The notes: generated by a model from the sequence alone, not told the origin. Counted from the first letter of the stretch, positions 1-8,228 are shown. The stretch: 64,000 nt of DNA from Rhodopseudomonas boonkerdii (GCF_021184025.1 NZ_CP036537.1:4774001-4838000); one strand, 5' to 3'. Numbers and translations: made by a program.

Positions 1-331
1 ACCCGCGATAGGAAACGGCGATCAGTCCGTTGCCATCCGCCGTCAGCTTCTGAAAGCGACCGACCTGGGCCGCCAGGAAATCGCCATTGCCGTGGAAATA
101 GATGATCACAGGTCGCGACAGCTTTGCCGGGACATGCCAGACGATGATGGTCTCGCCGTCCGCCGTCGTCAGCCGATGTTCCTCAGCTTGCGCGAACCCT
201 GCCGCTTCCGGTGAGGTTCGCGTCGTCTGCGGGATTGGGAAGATAAAGTCTCGTTGCCTGAAATACAGCAAGGACAGACTGATGCTGTAACAGACAGCGA
301 CCAATACGACGGTCCATATCAGTATCTGCAT
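1..331 (-). CDS. Alpha/beta hydrolase, C-terminus cut by window edge
   Basis: The minus strand opens with ATG at 331 and stays open to the window edge, giving about 110 residues. The N-terminus (MQILIWTVVLVAVCYSISL) is a membrane anchor or uncleaved signal segment. It is followed by a beta-strand-rich start with IYFHGNGDF, the oxyanion-hole HGN motif of BEM46/YfhR-type alpha/beta hydrolases. The catalytic Ser-Asp-His would lie beyond the window. The gene starts 28 bases after the pntB stop on the same strand, so it probably ends the transhydrogenase transcript. The substrate cannot be told. Confidence 0.8.
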   Translation of the reverse strand, partial: MQILIWTVVLVAVCYSISLSLLYFRQRDFIFPIPQTTRTSPEAAGFAQAEEHRLTTADGETIIVWHVPAKLSRPVIIYFHGNGDFLAAQVGRFQKLTADGNGLIAVSYRG

Positions 332-359
332 GGACCGCCGCCGATAGGACACCGAACGA

Positions 360-1763
360 TCACATCGCCTTGACGATGTTTTCGGTCACCTTCTTCGCGT
401 CACCCAGCAGCATCATGGTATTGTCGCGATAGAACAGCGGATTGTCGATGCCGGCGTAGCCCGAGGCCAGCGAGCGCTTGATGAACATCACGGTGCCCGC
501 CTTCCAGACCTGCAGCACCGGCATGCCGTAGATCGGCGAGGACTTGTCCTCTTCCGCCGCCGGGTTGGTGACGTCGTTGGCGCCGATGACAAAGGCGATA
601 TCGGCCTGGGCGAATTCCGAATTGATGTCCTCGAGTTCGAACACCTCATCGTAGGGCACGTTCGCTTCGGCGAGCAGCACGTTCATGTGGCCGGGCATGC
701 GGCCGGCGACCGGGTGAATGGCGTATTTCACCTCGACGCCTTCCTTCTTCAGCGTGTCAGCCATTTCGCGCAGCGCGTGCTGTGCCTGCGCCACCGCCAT
801 GCCGTAGCCGGGCACGATGATGACCTTCTGCGCGTTCTTCATGATGAAGGCCGCATCATCCGCCGAGCCGAGCTTGGCCGGTTTCTGTTCGGCGGAGCCA
901 CCGCCGCCGGCTGCGGTCTCGCCGCCGAAACCACCAAGGATGACCGAAATGAAGGAGCGGTTCATCGCGTGGCACATGATGTAGGACAGGATCGCGCCCG
1001 ACGAACCGACCAGCGCACCGGTGATGATCAGCGCCGAATTGCCCAGCGTGAAGCCGATGCCCGCGGCAGCCCAGCCGGAATAGGAGTTCAGCATCGAGAT
1101 CACGACCGGCATGTCGGCGCCGCCGATCGGGATGATCAGCAGGGCACCTAGCACCAGCGCGAGGATGGTGATGACCCAGAAATCCACCGCCGAGCCGGAA
1201 TGCACCAGGCCATAGATGAAGAAGATCAGCGCCAGGCCGAGCACGATATTGATGATGTGGCGTGCCGGCAAAATGATCGGCGCACCGCTCATGCGGCCGG
1301 AGAGCTTGGCGAAGGCGATCACCGAGCCGGTGAAGGTCAGCGCGCCAATGGCGACGCCGAGCGACATTTCGACGAGGCTCGCCGACACGATCTTGTTGGT
1401 GGCCGGATCGAGAATGCCGAAAGCTTCGGGCGCGTAGAAGGCGCCGGCAGCGACCAACACCGCGGCCATGCCGACCAGCGAGTGGAAAGCGGCGACCAGT
1501 TCCGGCATCGAGGTCATCGGCACGCGCTTGGCGATGACGGCGCCGATGCCGCCGCCGATGGCAATGCCGAGGATCACCAGGATCCAACCGATCGCGTCTG
1601 CCGGGGGATGCGCGGCCAGAGTGGTGCCAACGGCGATGGCCATGCCGACCATGCCGAAGAAATTGCCCTGGCGGCTCGAAGCCGGGCTCGACAGGCCGCG
1701 CAGCGACATGATGAAGAGCACGCCGGCGACCAGATACAGAAGTGCAGACAGATTGGCGTTCAT
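360..1763 (-). CDS. pntB: NAD(P) transhydrogenase subunit beta
   Basis: PntB supplies membrane domain II and the NADP(H)-binding domain III of the proton-translocating transhydrogenase, which uses the proton gradient to make NADPH from NADH in the inner membrane. The 467-residue length fits the family. Residues 1 to about 270 are a series of hydrophobic helices. A glycine/alanine-rich linker follows near 280-290, and then the NADP site with GYGMAVAQAQHA from residue 319 and the AGRMPGHMN and GANDVTNPAA motifs. It is the third gene of pntAA-pntAB-pntB, 40 bases after pntAB. The alpha subunit is split in two, as in other Rhizobiales. Confidence 0.96.
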   Translation of the reverse strand: MNANLSALLYLVAGVLFIMSLRGLSSPASSRQGNFFGMVGMAIAVGTTLAAHPPADAIGWILVILGIAIGGGIGAVIAKRVPMTSMPELVAAFHSLVGMAAVLVAAGAFYAPEAFGILDPATNKIVSASLVEMSLGVAIGALTFTGSVIAFAKLSGRMSGAPIILPARHIINIVLGLALIFFIYGLVHSGSAVDFWVITILALVLGALLIIPIGGADMPVVISMLNSYSGWAAAGIGFTLGNSALIITGALVGSSGAILSYIMCHAMNRSFISVILGGFGGETAAGGGGSAEQKPAKLGSADDAAFIMKNAQKVIIVPGYGMAVAQAQHALREMADTLKKEGVEVKYAIHPVAGRMPGHMNVLLAEANVPYDEVFELEDINSEFAQADIAFVIGANDVTNPAAEEDKSSPIYGMPVLQVWKAGTVMFIKRSLASGYAGIDNPLFYRDNTMMLLGDAKKVTENIVKAM

Positions 1764-1803
1764 CTCAGTGCCCCGTTGTCATTGTGATCGCGAGATGCGC
1801 CGT

Positions 1804-2118
1804 TCACTTGGATTTCTTCTTGTACATCGCGAGCATGCGCTGGGTGACCAGGAAGCCGCCGAAGATATTCACGCAGGCAAAGATCAGCGCCACGAAGCCG
1901 AAGCCGCGGGCGAGCACGCCGCCGCTGCCAGCCAGCTTGACGCCGACCGCGAGGAGCGCGCCGACCACGATCACCGAGGAGATCGCATTGGTCACCGACA
2001 TCAGCGGCGTATGCAGCGCGGGGGTCACCGACCACACCACGAAATAGCCGACGAACACCGCGAGCACGAAGATCGAGAGCTGAAAGACGAAGGGGGAAAC
2101 CAGCGAAGCATGTTCCAT
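1804..2118 (-). CDS. pntAB: NAD(P) transhydrogenase subunit alpha part 2 (membrane part)
   Basis: This 104-residue protein corresponds to the C-terminal membrane portion of a full-length PntA. It has three to four hydrophobic helices ([50 protein letters not shown]) and the family signature in which [12 protein letters not shown] precedes the second helix. It lies 11 bases downstream of pntAA, and pntB follows, so the three make one complex. The C-terminus is basic (YKKKSK). The start at 2118 is the only ATG that includes the first helix. Confidence 0.93.
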   Translation of the reverse strand: MEHASLVSPFVFQLSIFVLAVFVGYFVVWSVTPALHTPLMSVTNAISSVIVVGALLAVGVKLAGSGGVLARGFGFVALIFACVNIFGGFLVTQRMLAMYKKKSK

Positions 2119-2129
2119 GGCGGCTCTCC

Positions 2130-3260
2130 TTAGGCAGTCTTCGGCTGGAAGTTCGGATGGATGACGGCGCCGTCCTTGGTCAGGGCCGTAGCCTTGACCA
2201 GTTCGTCGTCCCAGTTCACCGCGAGCGCCTTCGTCTCCTTGTTTACCAAGGTCTCGATGAAGGAGAACAGGTTACGCGCATAGAGGCTCGAGGCCGAGGC
2301 GGCGACGCGGCCGGCGACATTGGTAAAGCCGACGATCTTGATGCCGTTCACGTCAGTGACCTCTCCGGCCTTGACGCCCTCGACATTGCCGCCGCGTTCG
2401 ACGGCCAGATCGACCAGCACCGAACCGGGCTTCATCGACGCGACCATCTCGGCGGTGACCAGACGCGGTGCCGGACGCCCCGGGATCAGCGCCGTGGTGA
2501 TGATGATGTCCTGCTTCTTGATGTGCTCGGCAGTGAGCGCGGCCTGCTTGGCTTGATATTCCTTGGACATTTCCTTGGCGTAACCGCCGGCGGTCTGCGC
2601 GTTCTTGAATTCCTCGTCTTCGACCGCCAGGAACTTGGCGCCGAGGCTTTCGACCTGCTCCTTGGTGGCCGGACGCACATCGGTCGCCGTCACCACGGCG
2701 CCGAGGCGGCGCGCGGTGGCGATGGCCTGCAGGCCGGCGACGCCGACCCCCATCACGAACACCTTGGCGGCAGGCACGGTGCCGGCCGCGGTCATCATCA
2801 TCGGGAAGGCGCGACCGAAATATTCGGCGGCCTCGATGACAGCGCGATAGCCGGCAAGATTGGCTTGGCTGGACAGCACATCCATCACCTGTGCGCGGGT
2901 GATGCGCGGCATCAGCTCCATGGCGAAGGCGGCAATGCCGGCATTGGCCATCGTCTTCAGTGCAGCTTCATTGCCATAAGGGTCCATGATCGCGATCACC
3001 AGCGCGCCGCGCTTGTAATTCGCAAGTTCAGAGGCTTCCGGCCGTTTCACCTTGATGACGATGTCGGCATCCTTCACCGCGTCGGCGGCAATAGCGGCAC
3101 CAACGGCGGTGAATTCGGAATCCGGCAGGCCGGATTTGATACCCGCGCCCGGCTCGATCACGACCTCGGCGCCGAGCGCCTTGAACTTCTTCACCGTATC
3201 CGGCGACACCGCAACGCGCGGTTCGAGCGGATCGATCTCCTTGGCAACGGCAATCTTCAT
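2130..3260 (-). CDS. pntAA: NAD(P) transhydrogenase subunit alpha part 1 (NAD-binding)
   Basis: This is the soluble NAD(H)-binding domain I of transhydrogenase and belongs to the alanine dehydrogenase/PNT superfamily. The 376 residues include the N-terminal substrate-like domain ([20 protein letters not shown]) and the Rossmann fingerprint [18 protein letters not shown] near residues 170-190, followed by TDVRP. Later come [16 protein letters not shown] and the mobile loop region around [12 protein letters not shown]. Together with pntAB it replaces a one-piece PntA. The start at 3260 has a purine-rich stretch (AGGACC) just upstream. Confidence 0.95.
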   Translation of the reverse strand: MKIAVAKEIDPLEPRVAVSPDTVKKFKALGAEVVIEPGAGIKSGLPDSEFTAVGAAIAADAVKDADIVIKVKRPEASELANYKRGALVIAIMDPYGNEAALKTMANAGIAAFAMELMPRITRAQVMDVLSSQANLAGYRAVIEAAEYFGRAFPMMMTAAGTVPAAKVFVMGVGVAGLQAIATARRLGAVVTATDVRPATKEQVESLGAKFLAVEDEEFKNAQTAGGYAKEMSKEYQAKQAALTAEHIKKQDIIITTALIPGRPAPRLVTAEMVASMKPGSVLVDLAVERGGNVEGVKAGEVTDVNGIKIVGFTNVAGRVAASASSLYARNLFSFIETLVNKETKALAVNWDDELVKATALTKDGAVIHPNFQPKTA

Positions 3261-3341
3261 AGGTCCTCCGGCGGAGCCTTGTCCGCGCGTGAACGATCAG
3301 GTCAGGGATGAAAAGCCGCGGCGCTGCGGCAGAAGGCAGGG

Positions 3342-3494
3342 TCAGGTGAGGAAGATGCCCATCAGCGCCACGATCGCGACAACGGAGATGGTGCCCCATT
3401 TCACAAGCATCAGGAAACCTTCATAGGTCTGTTCATGCGCCGGGTAGTCGTTGCCATCCGCCGTGGTGTAGGCAACTTCGCCATGATCAGCCAT
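3342..3494 (-). CDS. aa3-type cytochrome c oxidase subunit IV-like small membrane protein
   Basis: A 50-residue reading frame runs from ATG 3494 to TGA 3342. Its product starts MADHGEVAYTTADGNDYPAH and ends with one hydrophobic helix (about residues 25-49, WGTISVVAIVALMGIFLT). The short acidic/polar N-terminus with the DYPAHEQTYEGFL pattern and a single helix are the hallmarks of the bacterial aa3 oxidase subunit IV family (COX4_pro_2). It lies 81 bases upstream of pntAA on the same strand and is plausibly co-transcribed with it. That would link a respiratory accessory subunit to NADPH supply. It is easily missed because of its size. Confidence 0.85.
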   Translation of the reverse strand: MADHGEVAYTTADGNDYPAHEQTYEGFLMLVKWGTISVVAIVALMGIFLT

Positions 3495-3602
3495 TCCAGT
3501 CTCCCGCGATATTTATGATCTGTTGCCACGGAATTAGCGCAATTGGATTTGAACGGCAACGGCTGTTGGAATGCTGTGCATGCCTTTAAATGATGCAGTG
3601 CA

Positions 3603-3986
3603 TTATGCTGGCCAATTATCGCGGATCCAGCAGGCGAGCGATTGTTCGCTCACCTCGCCAGCGGCGAGCGAAAGTATCATTGCCGCGGCCTCCGCCTCCG
3701 GCACTATGAAATCGATATCGTTCACGCCCACGAATGTGTAGAGCGCCAGCAGCGAGGTTCGCTTGTTTCCATCCACGAACGGATGATTGCGCGCAATGCC
3801 GAAAGCATAAGCAGCGGCTAATTCAGGCAATTCGGCTTGCTCATATGCCCAGCGGTTTCTGGGCCGATCCAACGCCGATTCCAGCATCCCTGCATCGCGA
3901 AGACCGGCGGGCCCTCCATAAAGCGCAAGCTGCTCATCATGGATAGCAATGACCATCTGGCTGGTGAGCCAGAATGGCTCACTCAT
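3603..3986 (-). CDS. doc: Death-on-curing (Doc/Fic-fold) toxin
   Basis: The 127-residue protein has the Doc architecture, with the nucleotide-transfer motif HPFVDGNKRTS near residues 67-77. Doc toxins phosphorylate elongation factor Tu and so stop translation; that activity is known for the family and not shown here. The N-terminal IHDEQLALYGGPAGLRDAGMLESAL is also typical of Doc. Its ATG overlaps the stop of the upstream antitoxin gene by four bases (3983-3986), so the pair is translationally coupled with antitoxin first. The motif is intact, so the toxin looks functional. Confidence 0.9.
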   Translation of the reverse strand: MSEPFWLTSQMVIAIHDEQLALYGGPAGLRDAGMLESALDRPRNRWAYEQAELPELAAAYAFGIARNHPFVDGNKRTSLLALYTFVGVNDIDFIVPEAEAAAMILSLAAGEVSEQSLACWIRDNWPA

Positions 3987-4255
3987 TTGGCGAGCTCAGC
4001 CAACGCGTTGTGATACCGCTTCATGCCGCGGCGAGCGACTTCCATCGCCTTTTCGAACTTCGGATCGTAAGGCGTTAGACGGACACCACCTTCCGGCGTC
4101 ATGGTCGCATATAGCTGATCGCCTACGCTCAAGTTAAGACGAGTCATGACTTCCTTCGGCAAGATGACGCCGGAAGAATTTCCAATCTTCTTGATCTCAA
4201 CTTTCGCAATGGGCTGAGGACGGGGATCGGCGGCGATCTTGCTCCGCTCGTTCAT
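3983..4255 (-). CDS. AbrB/MazE/SpoVT-type antitoxin of the Doc toxin
   Basis: This 90-residue protein has a swapped-hairpin AbrB DNA-binding domain: KVEIKKIGNSSGVILPKEV, then LNLSVGDQLYATMTPEGGVRL. The C-terminal tail (KFEKAMEVARRGMKRYHNALAELAK) is the likely toxin-binding segment. The ATG at 4255 was chosen because GGAGG lies nine bases upstream; a longer frame from 4309 would run through the promoter. An ATG at 4260 hits TGA after one codon. The usual Doc partner is Phd, and here an AbrB-fold protein takes that place, a combination known in Proteobacteria. Confidence 0.88.
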   Translation of the reverse strand: MNERSKIAADPRPQPIAKVEIKKIGNSSGVILPKEVMTRLNLSVGDQLYATMTPEGGVRLTPYDPKFEKAMEVARRGMKRYHNALAELAK

Positions 4256-4270
4256 CGCATTTTGCCTCCG

Positions 4271-4309
4271 TTGTACAGAATGTATAACACTGAGAATAGC
4301 GACTTTCAA
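4271..4309 (-). promoter_or_regulatory. Promoter and operator of the antitoxin-toxin pair
   Basis: Read on the minus strand, TTGAAA (4309-4304) is followed after exactly 17 bases by TATACA (4286-4281), a good sigma-70 promoter. The -10 lies inside an imperfect dyad at 4271-4287 (TTGTACA gaa TGTATAA, one mismatch). A protein bound to the dyad would block the promoter, which fits autorepression by the antitoxin. The ribosome-binding GGAGG lies directly downstream. Confidence 0.6.
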
Positions 4310-4339
4310 CCTGTGGCATATGCGTGGGGGAACGCAGAA

Positions 4340-6241
4340 TTACCCCATCGCCTCCAGCTCATCGATCATTCCGGCGATGACCGACAGACCGCCGTCCCAG
4401 AAGGTCGGGTCCTTGGCATCGAGGCCGAAGGGCGCGAGCAGTTCGGAATAGTGCTTTGTGCCGCCGGCAGCGAGCATCGCGAGGTAGCGCTCGGCAAAAC
4501 CTTCCTGCGCGTGCTCGTAGACCGCGTAGAGCGAGTTCACAAGGCAATCCCCGAAGGCATAGGCGTAAACGTAGAACGGCGAATGGATGAAGTGAGGAAT
4601 GTACATCCAGAAGTTCTCGTAGCCTGGCTTGATCTCGATCGCCGGGCCCAGGCTCTCATTCTGCACGCTCAGCCAGAGCTGGCCAATCCGCTCCGCCGTG
4701 AGTTCGCCATTGCGCCGCTCGGTATGAACAGCGCGTTCGAATGAATAGAAGGCGATCTGCCGGACCACCGTGTTGATCATGTCCTCGACCTTGCCGGCGA
4801 GCAGCGCCTGACGCTGCTTCGGGCTCTTGGTCTGGGCGAGCAGGCGCCTAAAGGTCAGCATCTCACCGAACACCGACGCCGTCTCCGCAAGCGTCAGCGG
4901 CGTCGGCGCCATCAGCGCGCCGTTCTTGGCCGCGAGCACCTGATGCACGCCGTGGCCGAGTTCATGCGCAAGGGTCATCACATCGCGCGGCTTGCCCTGA
5001 TAATTCATCAGCACGTAGGGATGCGCCGACGGTGTGGTCGGATGCGAGAAGGCGCCCGGCGCCTTGCCCGGCCGCACCGGTGCATCGATCCAGCGATCGG
5101 TGAAGAAACGCTTGGCGATGTCAGCCATTTTCGGCGAGAAGGCGCCGTAAGCGGTCAGCACCATGTCCTGTGCATCGGACCACGAGATCGTGCCGGTCGG
5201 TGCGAATGGCAAAGGCGCATTGCGATCCCAGTGCGGCAGCTTCTTCTTGCCGAACCACTTTGCCTTCAGCTGATAATAGCGATGCGACAGTTTTGGATAG
5301 GCTGCGCGCACCGAAGTGACAAGCGCATCGACAACCTCCCGCTCGACACGGTTGTTGAGATGGCGCGAATCCGCGACATCCTGGAAACCACGCCAGCGGT
5401 CGGAAATCTCCTTGTCCTTGGCGAGCGTGTTGGTGATCAGCGCGAAGGTGCGCTCATTCGCCTTGAACGTATTCGCCAGCGCCTGCCCGGCCGCCTTGCG
5501 CTTCGCAGCGTCGCGATCCTGCAGGAGGGTCAGCGTCGGCTCGATCGCCAGCTCCTTGCCACCGACCTTGAAACGCAGTCCCGCGATGGTCTGGTCGAAC
5601 AGACGGTTGAAGGCGCCATAGCCGGTCTGTGACTTTTCGTGAAACAGCTGCTCGACGCGATCTTCGAGCTGATACGGCTTGTCCTTGCGGCTGTCCTCGA
5701 TCCAAGGACGATAATGGCCGAGCTCCGGCGTCTGCATCGCGCGCTCGATCACCTCATCCTCGATGCGATTCAGTTCGAGCGCAAAGAACAGCAGATGCAC
5801 CGACGCGGCCGTGATCCGTTCGGAGACATCGCCGTAGAATTTCGAGATGGCGGGATCGACCGTATTGCCTGCATGGATCAGCCCGGCATAGGAGCCGAGG
5901 CGGCCGGCGAGATCGTCGATCGCCTCATAGCTGCGGATGGCCTCCGCGAGCCAGGCACCGCCATTCGGCTTCGCGGTCTCGTCCGCCAATTTACCTTTAT
6001 ATGCCACCTCGAAGGCTACGCAGTCCGCATCGATCCTGTCGAGGTCGCGCGCGATCTCGGGAGCCGTGATCGACGTGTACAGATCGGCCAAATTCCATTC
6101 CGGTAGTTGACCAGCTTTCGGCTTAGCTGCCGCCTTCGGCGCGGTCTTGCGAAGCGGCTTCTTCACGACTGCAGTATTCCTAGCGGCGGGCTTGCGAGTG
6201 GACTTTGCAGAAACAGATTTGGCAGATGCGGATTTCGGCAT
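4340..6241 (-). CDS. pepF: Oligoendopeptidase F (M3 family zinc peptidase)
   Basis: This is a cytoplasmic zinc metallopeptidase that cuts short peptides. The 633 residues hold the zinc motif HELGH near residue 424 (LAHELGHGVHQ), the downstream ETASVFGEM segment with the third zinc ligand, and the YxxxY-rich C-terminal region (FWMYIPHFIHSPFYVYAYAFG) typical of the PepF clade. The first 45 residues are a Lys/Ala/Pro-rich low-complexity extension (SAKSTRKPAARNT...) longer than in Bacillus PepF. The gene is the next one to the left strand-wise after the XRE pair, and no terminator is evident. Confidence 0.94.
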   Translation of the reverse strand: MPKSASAKSVSAKSTRKPAARNTAVVKKPLRKTAPKAAAKPKAGQLPEWNLADLYTSITAPEIARDLDRIDADCVAFEVAYKGKLADETAKPNGGAWLAEAIRSYEAIDDLAGRLGSYAGLIHAGNTVDPAISKFYGDVSERITAASVHLLFFALELNRIEDEVIERAMQTPELGHYRPWIEDSRKDKPYQLEDRVEQLFHEKSQTGYGAFNRLFDQTIAGLRFKVGGKELAIEPTLTLLQDRDAAKRKAAGQALANTFKANERTFALITNTLAKDKEISDRWRGFQDVADSRHLNNRVEREVVDALVTSVRAAYPKLSHRYYQLKAKWFGKKKLPHWDRNAPLPFAPTGTISWSDAQDMVLTAYGAFSPKMADIAKRFFTDRWIDAPVRPGKAPGAFSHPTTPSAHPYVLMNYQGKPRDVMTLAHELGHGVHQVLAAKNGALMAPTPLTLAETASVFGEMLTFRRLLAQTKSPKQRQALLAGKVEDMINTVVRQIAFYSFERAVHTERRNGELTAERIGQLWLSVQNESLGPAIEIKPGYENFWMYIPHFIHSPFYVYAYAFGDCLVNSLYAVYEHAQEGFAERYLAMLAAGGTKHYSELLAPFGLDAKDPTFWDGGLSVIAGMIDELEAMG

Positions 6242-6266
6242 GGAAACTTTCGGCTAGATGCAGCGG

Positions 6267-6695
6267 TCACACATAGGCGGCCAATTGCGGGGCGAGATGG
6301 ACGAGCAGTTCTTCGCCTTCCAGCAAGAGCGGCTCGATCTTGTCGTTGATCATATGGCGAATCGTACACCACACCATGACAATCCGTGCGACAAGCGGCC
6401 ATCGCGTCTTCCGCAAGGCGCTGCGGGCATGGATCGCCACCAGCGGCAGGCTGCGATGCTCGAACAGCAGGGTGCCCTGACCATCCTCCAACACGTAAAG
6501 CCCGCCGATCCGCGATACGCATAATGTGCAAGCCTGATCAGGTCCGAGCAGGTAGAACTGCGCATCGCCGTTCTCGGTGAGGCCAGTGTCCCAGCCCGCC
6601 CCGCGGCGGCCGATATCGAGGGTTTCGCCGAGGGTGCGAAGCTCCGTGTTGCTCCAGGCGCCAAGCTGCGGCTTCCGAAATGCAATCACATTCAT
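6267..6695 (-). CDS. Unknown protein coupled to an XRE regulator
   Basis: I do not recognise a family for this 142-residue protein. It is mostly beta-rich in the middle (AQFYLLGPDQACTLCVSRIGGLYVLEDGQGTLLFEH) and ends with a helical, leucine-rich part (EPLLLEGEELLVHLAPQLAAYV). The ATG at 6695 was chosen because it overlaps the stop of the regulator gene (ATGA, 6692-6695), giving translational coupling; a longer frame to 6794 would lie wholly inside the regulator. Tight coupling suggests a sensor, partner or effector for the regulator, but nothing in the sequence proves it. Confidence 0.65.
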   Translation of the reverse strand: MNVIAFRKPQLGAWSNTELRTLGETLDIGRRGAGWDTGLTENGDAQFYLLGPDQACTLCVSRIGGLYVLEDGQGTLLFEHRSLPLVAIHARSALRKTRWPLVARIVMVWCTIRHMINDKIEPLLLEGEELLVHLAPQLAAYV

Positions 6696-7021
6696 TTGGA
6701 TGCTCCGAACAACAGCCGGTGCAATTCCGGCTCGTAATAGACCAGCAGATGTTTGGCGAAATCCGCCGGGTCGAGCTTCAGGGCGAGCGCCCACGCTTCC
6801 AGGGTTTCGGTCGGCACCCGGCTGAAGCCGTTCTCAACCTGCGAAATGAACGTGTAGTATTTGAGGCCCAGCTGGGCGGCGAGATCGACTTGCGATAATC
6901 CCGCTTCAGTCCGCCGCGCCTTAAGCCAGTTGCCGGCTTCCTTTCGCAGCGCACGCGTATCCGGCCCTGCCTTACCCGGCTCTCCCCGCACCAAAGCTTC
7001 TTGATCTTTTCCAAGTTTCAT
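6692..7021 (-). CDS. XRE-family helix-turn-helix regulator
   Basis: The 109-residue protein has a Cro/C1-type helix-turn-helix in residues about 30-85 (WLKARRTEAGLSQVDLAAQLGLKYYTFISQVENG), followed by FSRVPTETLEAWALALKLDPADFAKHLL. It is the first gene of a two-gene unit, with a four-base overlap with the next gene. The upstream region to the divergent membrane-protein gene contains a perfect short dyad and a direct repeat that could be its operator. Confidence 0.88.
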   Translation of the reverse strand: MKLGKDQEALVRGEPGKAGPDTRALRKEAGNWLKARRTEAGLSQVDLAAQLGLKYYTFISQVENGFSRVPTETLEAWALALKLDPADFAKHLLVYYEPELHRLLFGASK

Positions 7022-7030
7022 GTTTACGAA

Positions 7031-7067
7031 ACTATTCAGAATGAATTGCTCGAACTGACGACTATTC
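7031..7067. promoter_or_regulatory. Candidate operator between xre gene and divergent membrane-protein gene
   Basis: A perfect dyad ATTCA gaa TGAAT occupies 7034-7046, about a dozen bases before the xre start codon. The heptamer ACTATTC occurs twice in the same orientation, at 7031-7037 and 7061-7067, 30 bases apart (about three helical turns). The arrangement fits an autoregulating XRE protein. No binding evidence exists here. Confidence 0.35.
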
Positions 7068-7117
7068 GTAGCAGCTTTGAGGTTGCGCGAAAACGTTGCA
7101 GGCTCAGTGAAACGGTC

Positions 7118-7462
7118 ATGGCGTTTACCGATCGCAGCAGCTTCACAGAGCGGAATGATGCGCCCGCGCGGCCTGGCGGGGTCAAGGAGCTGTTTGCCGC
7201 AAGCCTCCTGATAACCCTGGCCGCTGCCCTCGCCTTGCGCGCTTTTGTCTCGCTCGACGCACTGGCGCCAATTGTCGCGACTTTGCTATTCGCACTCGCA
7301 GCATCGATCGCCGGCAGCGCGCTGCTTCCGCGCAACCGCGGACGCCGCGCAACCTGGCTCGATGTCGCCGGCGTTCTGACCTTTATCGGCGTCGGCATTT
7401 CGATCGTGATCGACCCGGACCAGATGGTCCGCTTGGTCACGCTGTCGGATCAACCTGACTAA
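7118..7462 (+). CDS. Small membrane protein of unknown function
   Basis: The 114-residue product has a polar N-terminus (about 25 residues) and then three hydrophobic segments: LFAASLLITLAAALALRAFV, APIVATLLFALAASIAGSALL, and WLDVAGVLTFIGVGISIVI. A basic loop (PRNRGRRAT) lies before the last helix. I do not recognise a family. The ATG at 7118 was preferred over an earlier frame start at 7001, because 7001 lies inside the divergent xre gene. The next gene downstream, terC, is preceded by its own leader, so co-transcription is uncertain. Confidence 0.65.
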   Translation: MAFTDRSSFTERNDAPARPGGVKELFAASLLITLAAALALRAFVSLDALAPIVATLLFALAASIAGSALLPRNRGRRATWLDVAGVLTFIGVGISIVIDPDQMVRLVTLSDQPD

Positions 7463-7501
7463 GAGATTGGATTAACCCGCGGGATTGTCCCGCATTGAAG
7501 A

Positions 7502-7580
7502 AACGTCCTGGACCGGGCCCCTCTGGCAGCTCCCAAAAGCTGTGATGTCGGACTGGACGTTCATACACAGAGAGGCCCGT
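7502..7580 (+). promoter_or_regulatory. Structured leader of the terC-family gene (candidate terC RNA motif)
   Basis: The leader can fold in two competing ways. AACGTCC (7502-7508) pairs perfectly with GGACGTT (7555-7561), enclosing a hairpin CAGCT/AGCTG around the loop CCCAAA (about 7527-7542). Alternatively CGGG and CCTCT (7514-7517, 7520-7524) pair with AGAGGCCCG (7571-7579), which contains the ribosome-binding AGAGAGG of the next gene. Such alternatives are typical of translational switches. A conserved 'terC RNA motif' upstream of TerC genes has been described in Alphaproteobacteria. Whether this leader matches it needs a covariance search. I see no yybP-ykoY consensus. Confidence 0.5.
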
Positions 7581-8222
7581 ATGTCGGAACTGTTCACGCC
7601 CGAAGCCCTATCCGCATTGCTCCAGGTCATCATGATCGACCTGGTCCTCGCCGGTGACAACGCTATTGTCATCGGCCTCGCCGCTGCCGGCCTGCCAAAA
7701 GAGCAGCGCGCCAAGGCGATCCTGATCGGCATTGTCGCCGCTACCCTGCTCCGTATCGGTTTTGCCAGCATCACTGTCCAGTTGCTGCAGATCATCGGCC
7801 TGCTCCTGGCTGGCGGCGTGTTGCTGCTGTGGGTCTGCTGGAAAATGTGGCGCGAACTGCGTGCCGGCCACGAGCACGATCTCGACGAAATCGAGAAGAT
7901 GAACGCCGAAGACGCCCCCACCGGCCCGCGCAAGACCATGGGGCAGGCGATCTGGCAGATCACCCTTGCCGACGTCTCGATGTCGCTGGACAACGTGCTG
8001 GCCGTGGCCGGCGCTGCCCGCGAGCATCCGACCATTCTGATCTTCGGGCTGGTATTGTCGATCGCGCTGATGGGTCTCGCCGCCAGCTTCATCGCAAAAC
8101 TGCTGCAAAAGCATCGCTGGATCGCCTATGTCGGCCTGGCCATCATCCTCTATGTAGCCGGTGACATGATCTATCGCGGCGGCCTTGAGGTTTGGCCCTA
8201 CGCGACGGCCTACCTCAAGTAA
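7581..8222 (+). CDS. TerC-family integral membrane protein
   Basis: The 213-residue protein has the duplicated TerC pattern of acidic membrane motifs: IDLVLAGDNAIVIGLAAAG near residues 15-33 and DVSMSLDNVLAVAGAA near 133-148. There are seven predicted helices with a charged loop in the middle (ELRAGHEHDLDEIEKMNAEDA). TerC/YkoY/Alx relatives are linked to metal (notably manganese) export and tellurite resistance; the substrate here is an inference. The ATG at 7581 is preceded by AGAGAGG, five bases away. An earlier in-frame start at 7485 would lie inside the structured leader. Confidence 0.88.
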   Translation: MSELFTPEALSALLQVIMIDLVLAGDNAIVIGLAAAGLPKEQRAKAILIGIVAATLLRIGFASITVQLLQIIGLLLAGGVLLLWVCWKMWRELRAGHEHDLDEIEKMNAEDAPTGPRKTMGQAIWQITLADVSMSLDNVLAVAGAAREHPTILIFGLVLSIALMGLAASFIAKLLQKHRWIAYVGLAIILYVAGDMIYRGGLEVWPYATAYLK

Positions 8223-8228
8223 GAGTTC

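Noticed and set aside
7463..7580. yybP-ykoY manganese riboswitch before terC
   Set aside because: The conserved GGGGAGUAG-type boxes of that class are not present. Only the unassigned structured leader is reported.
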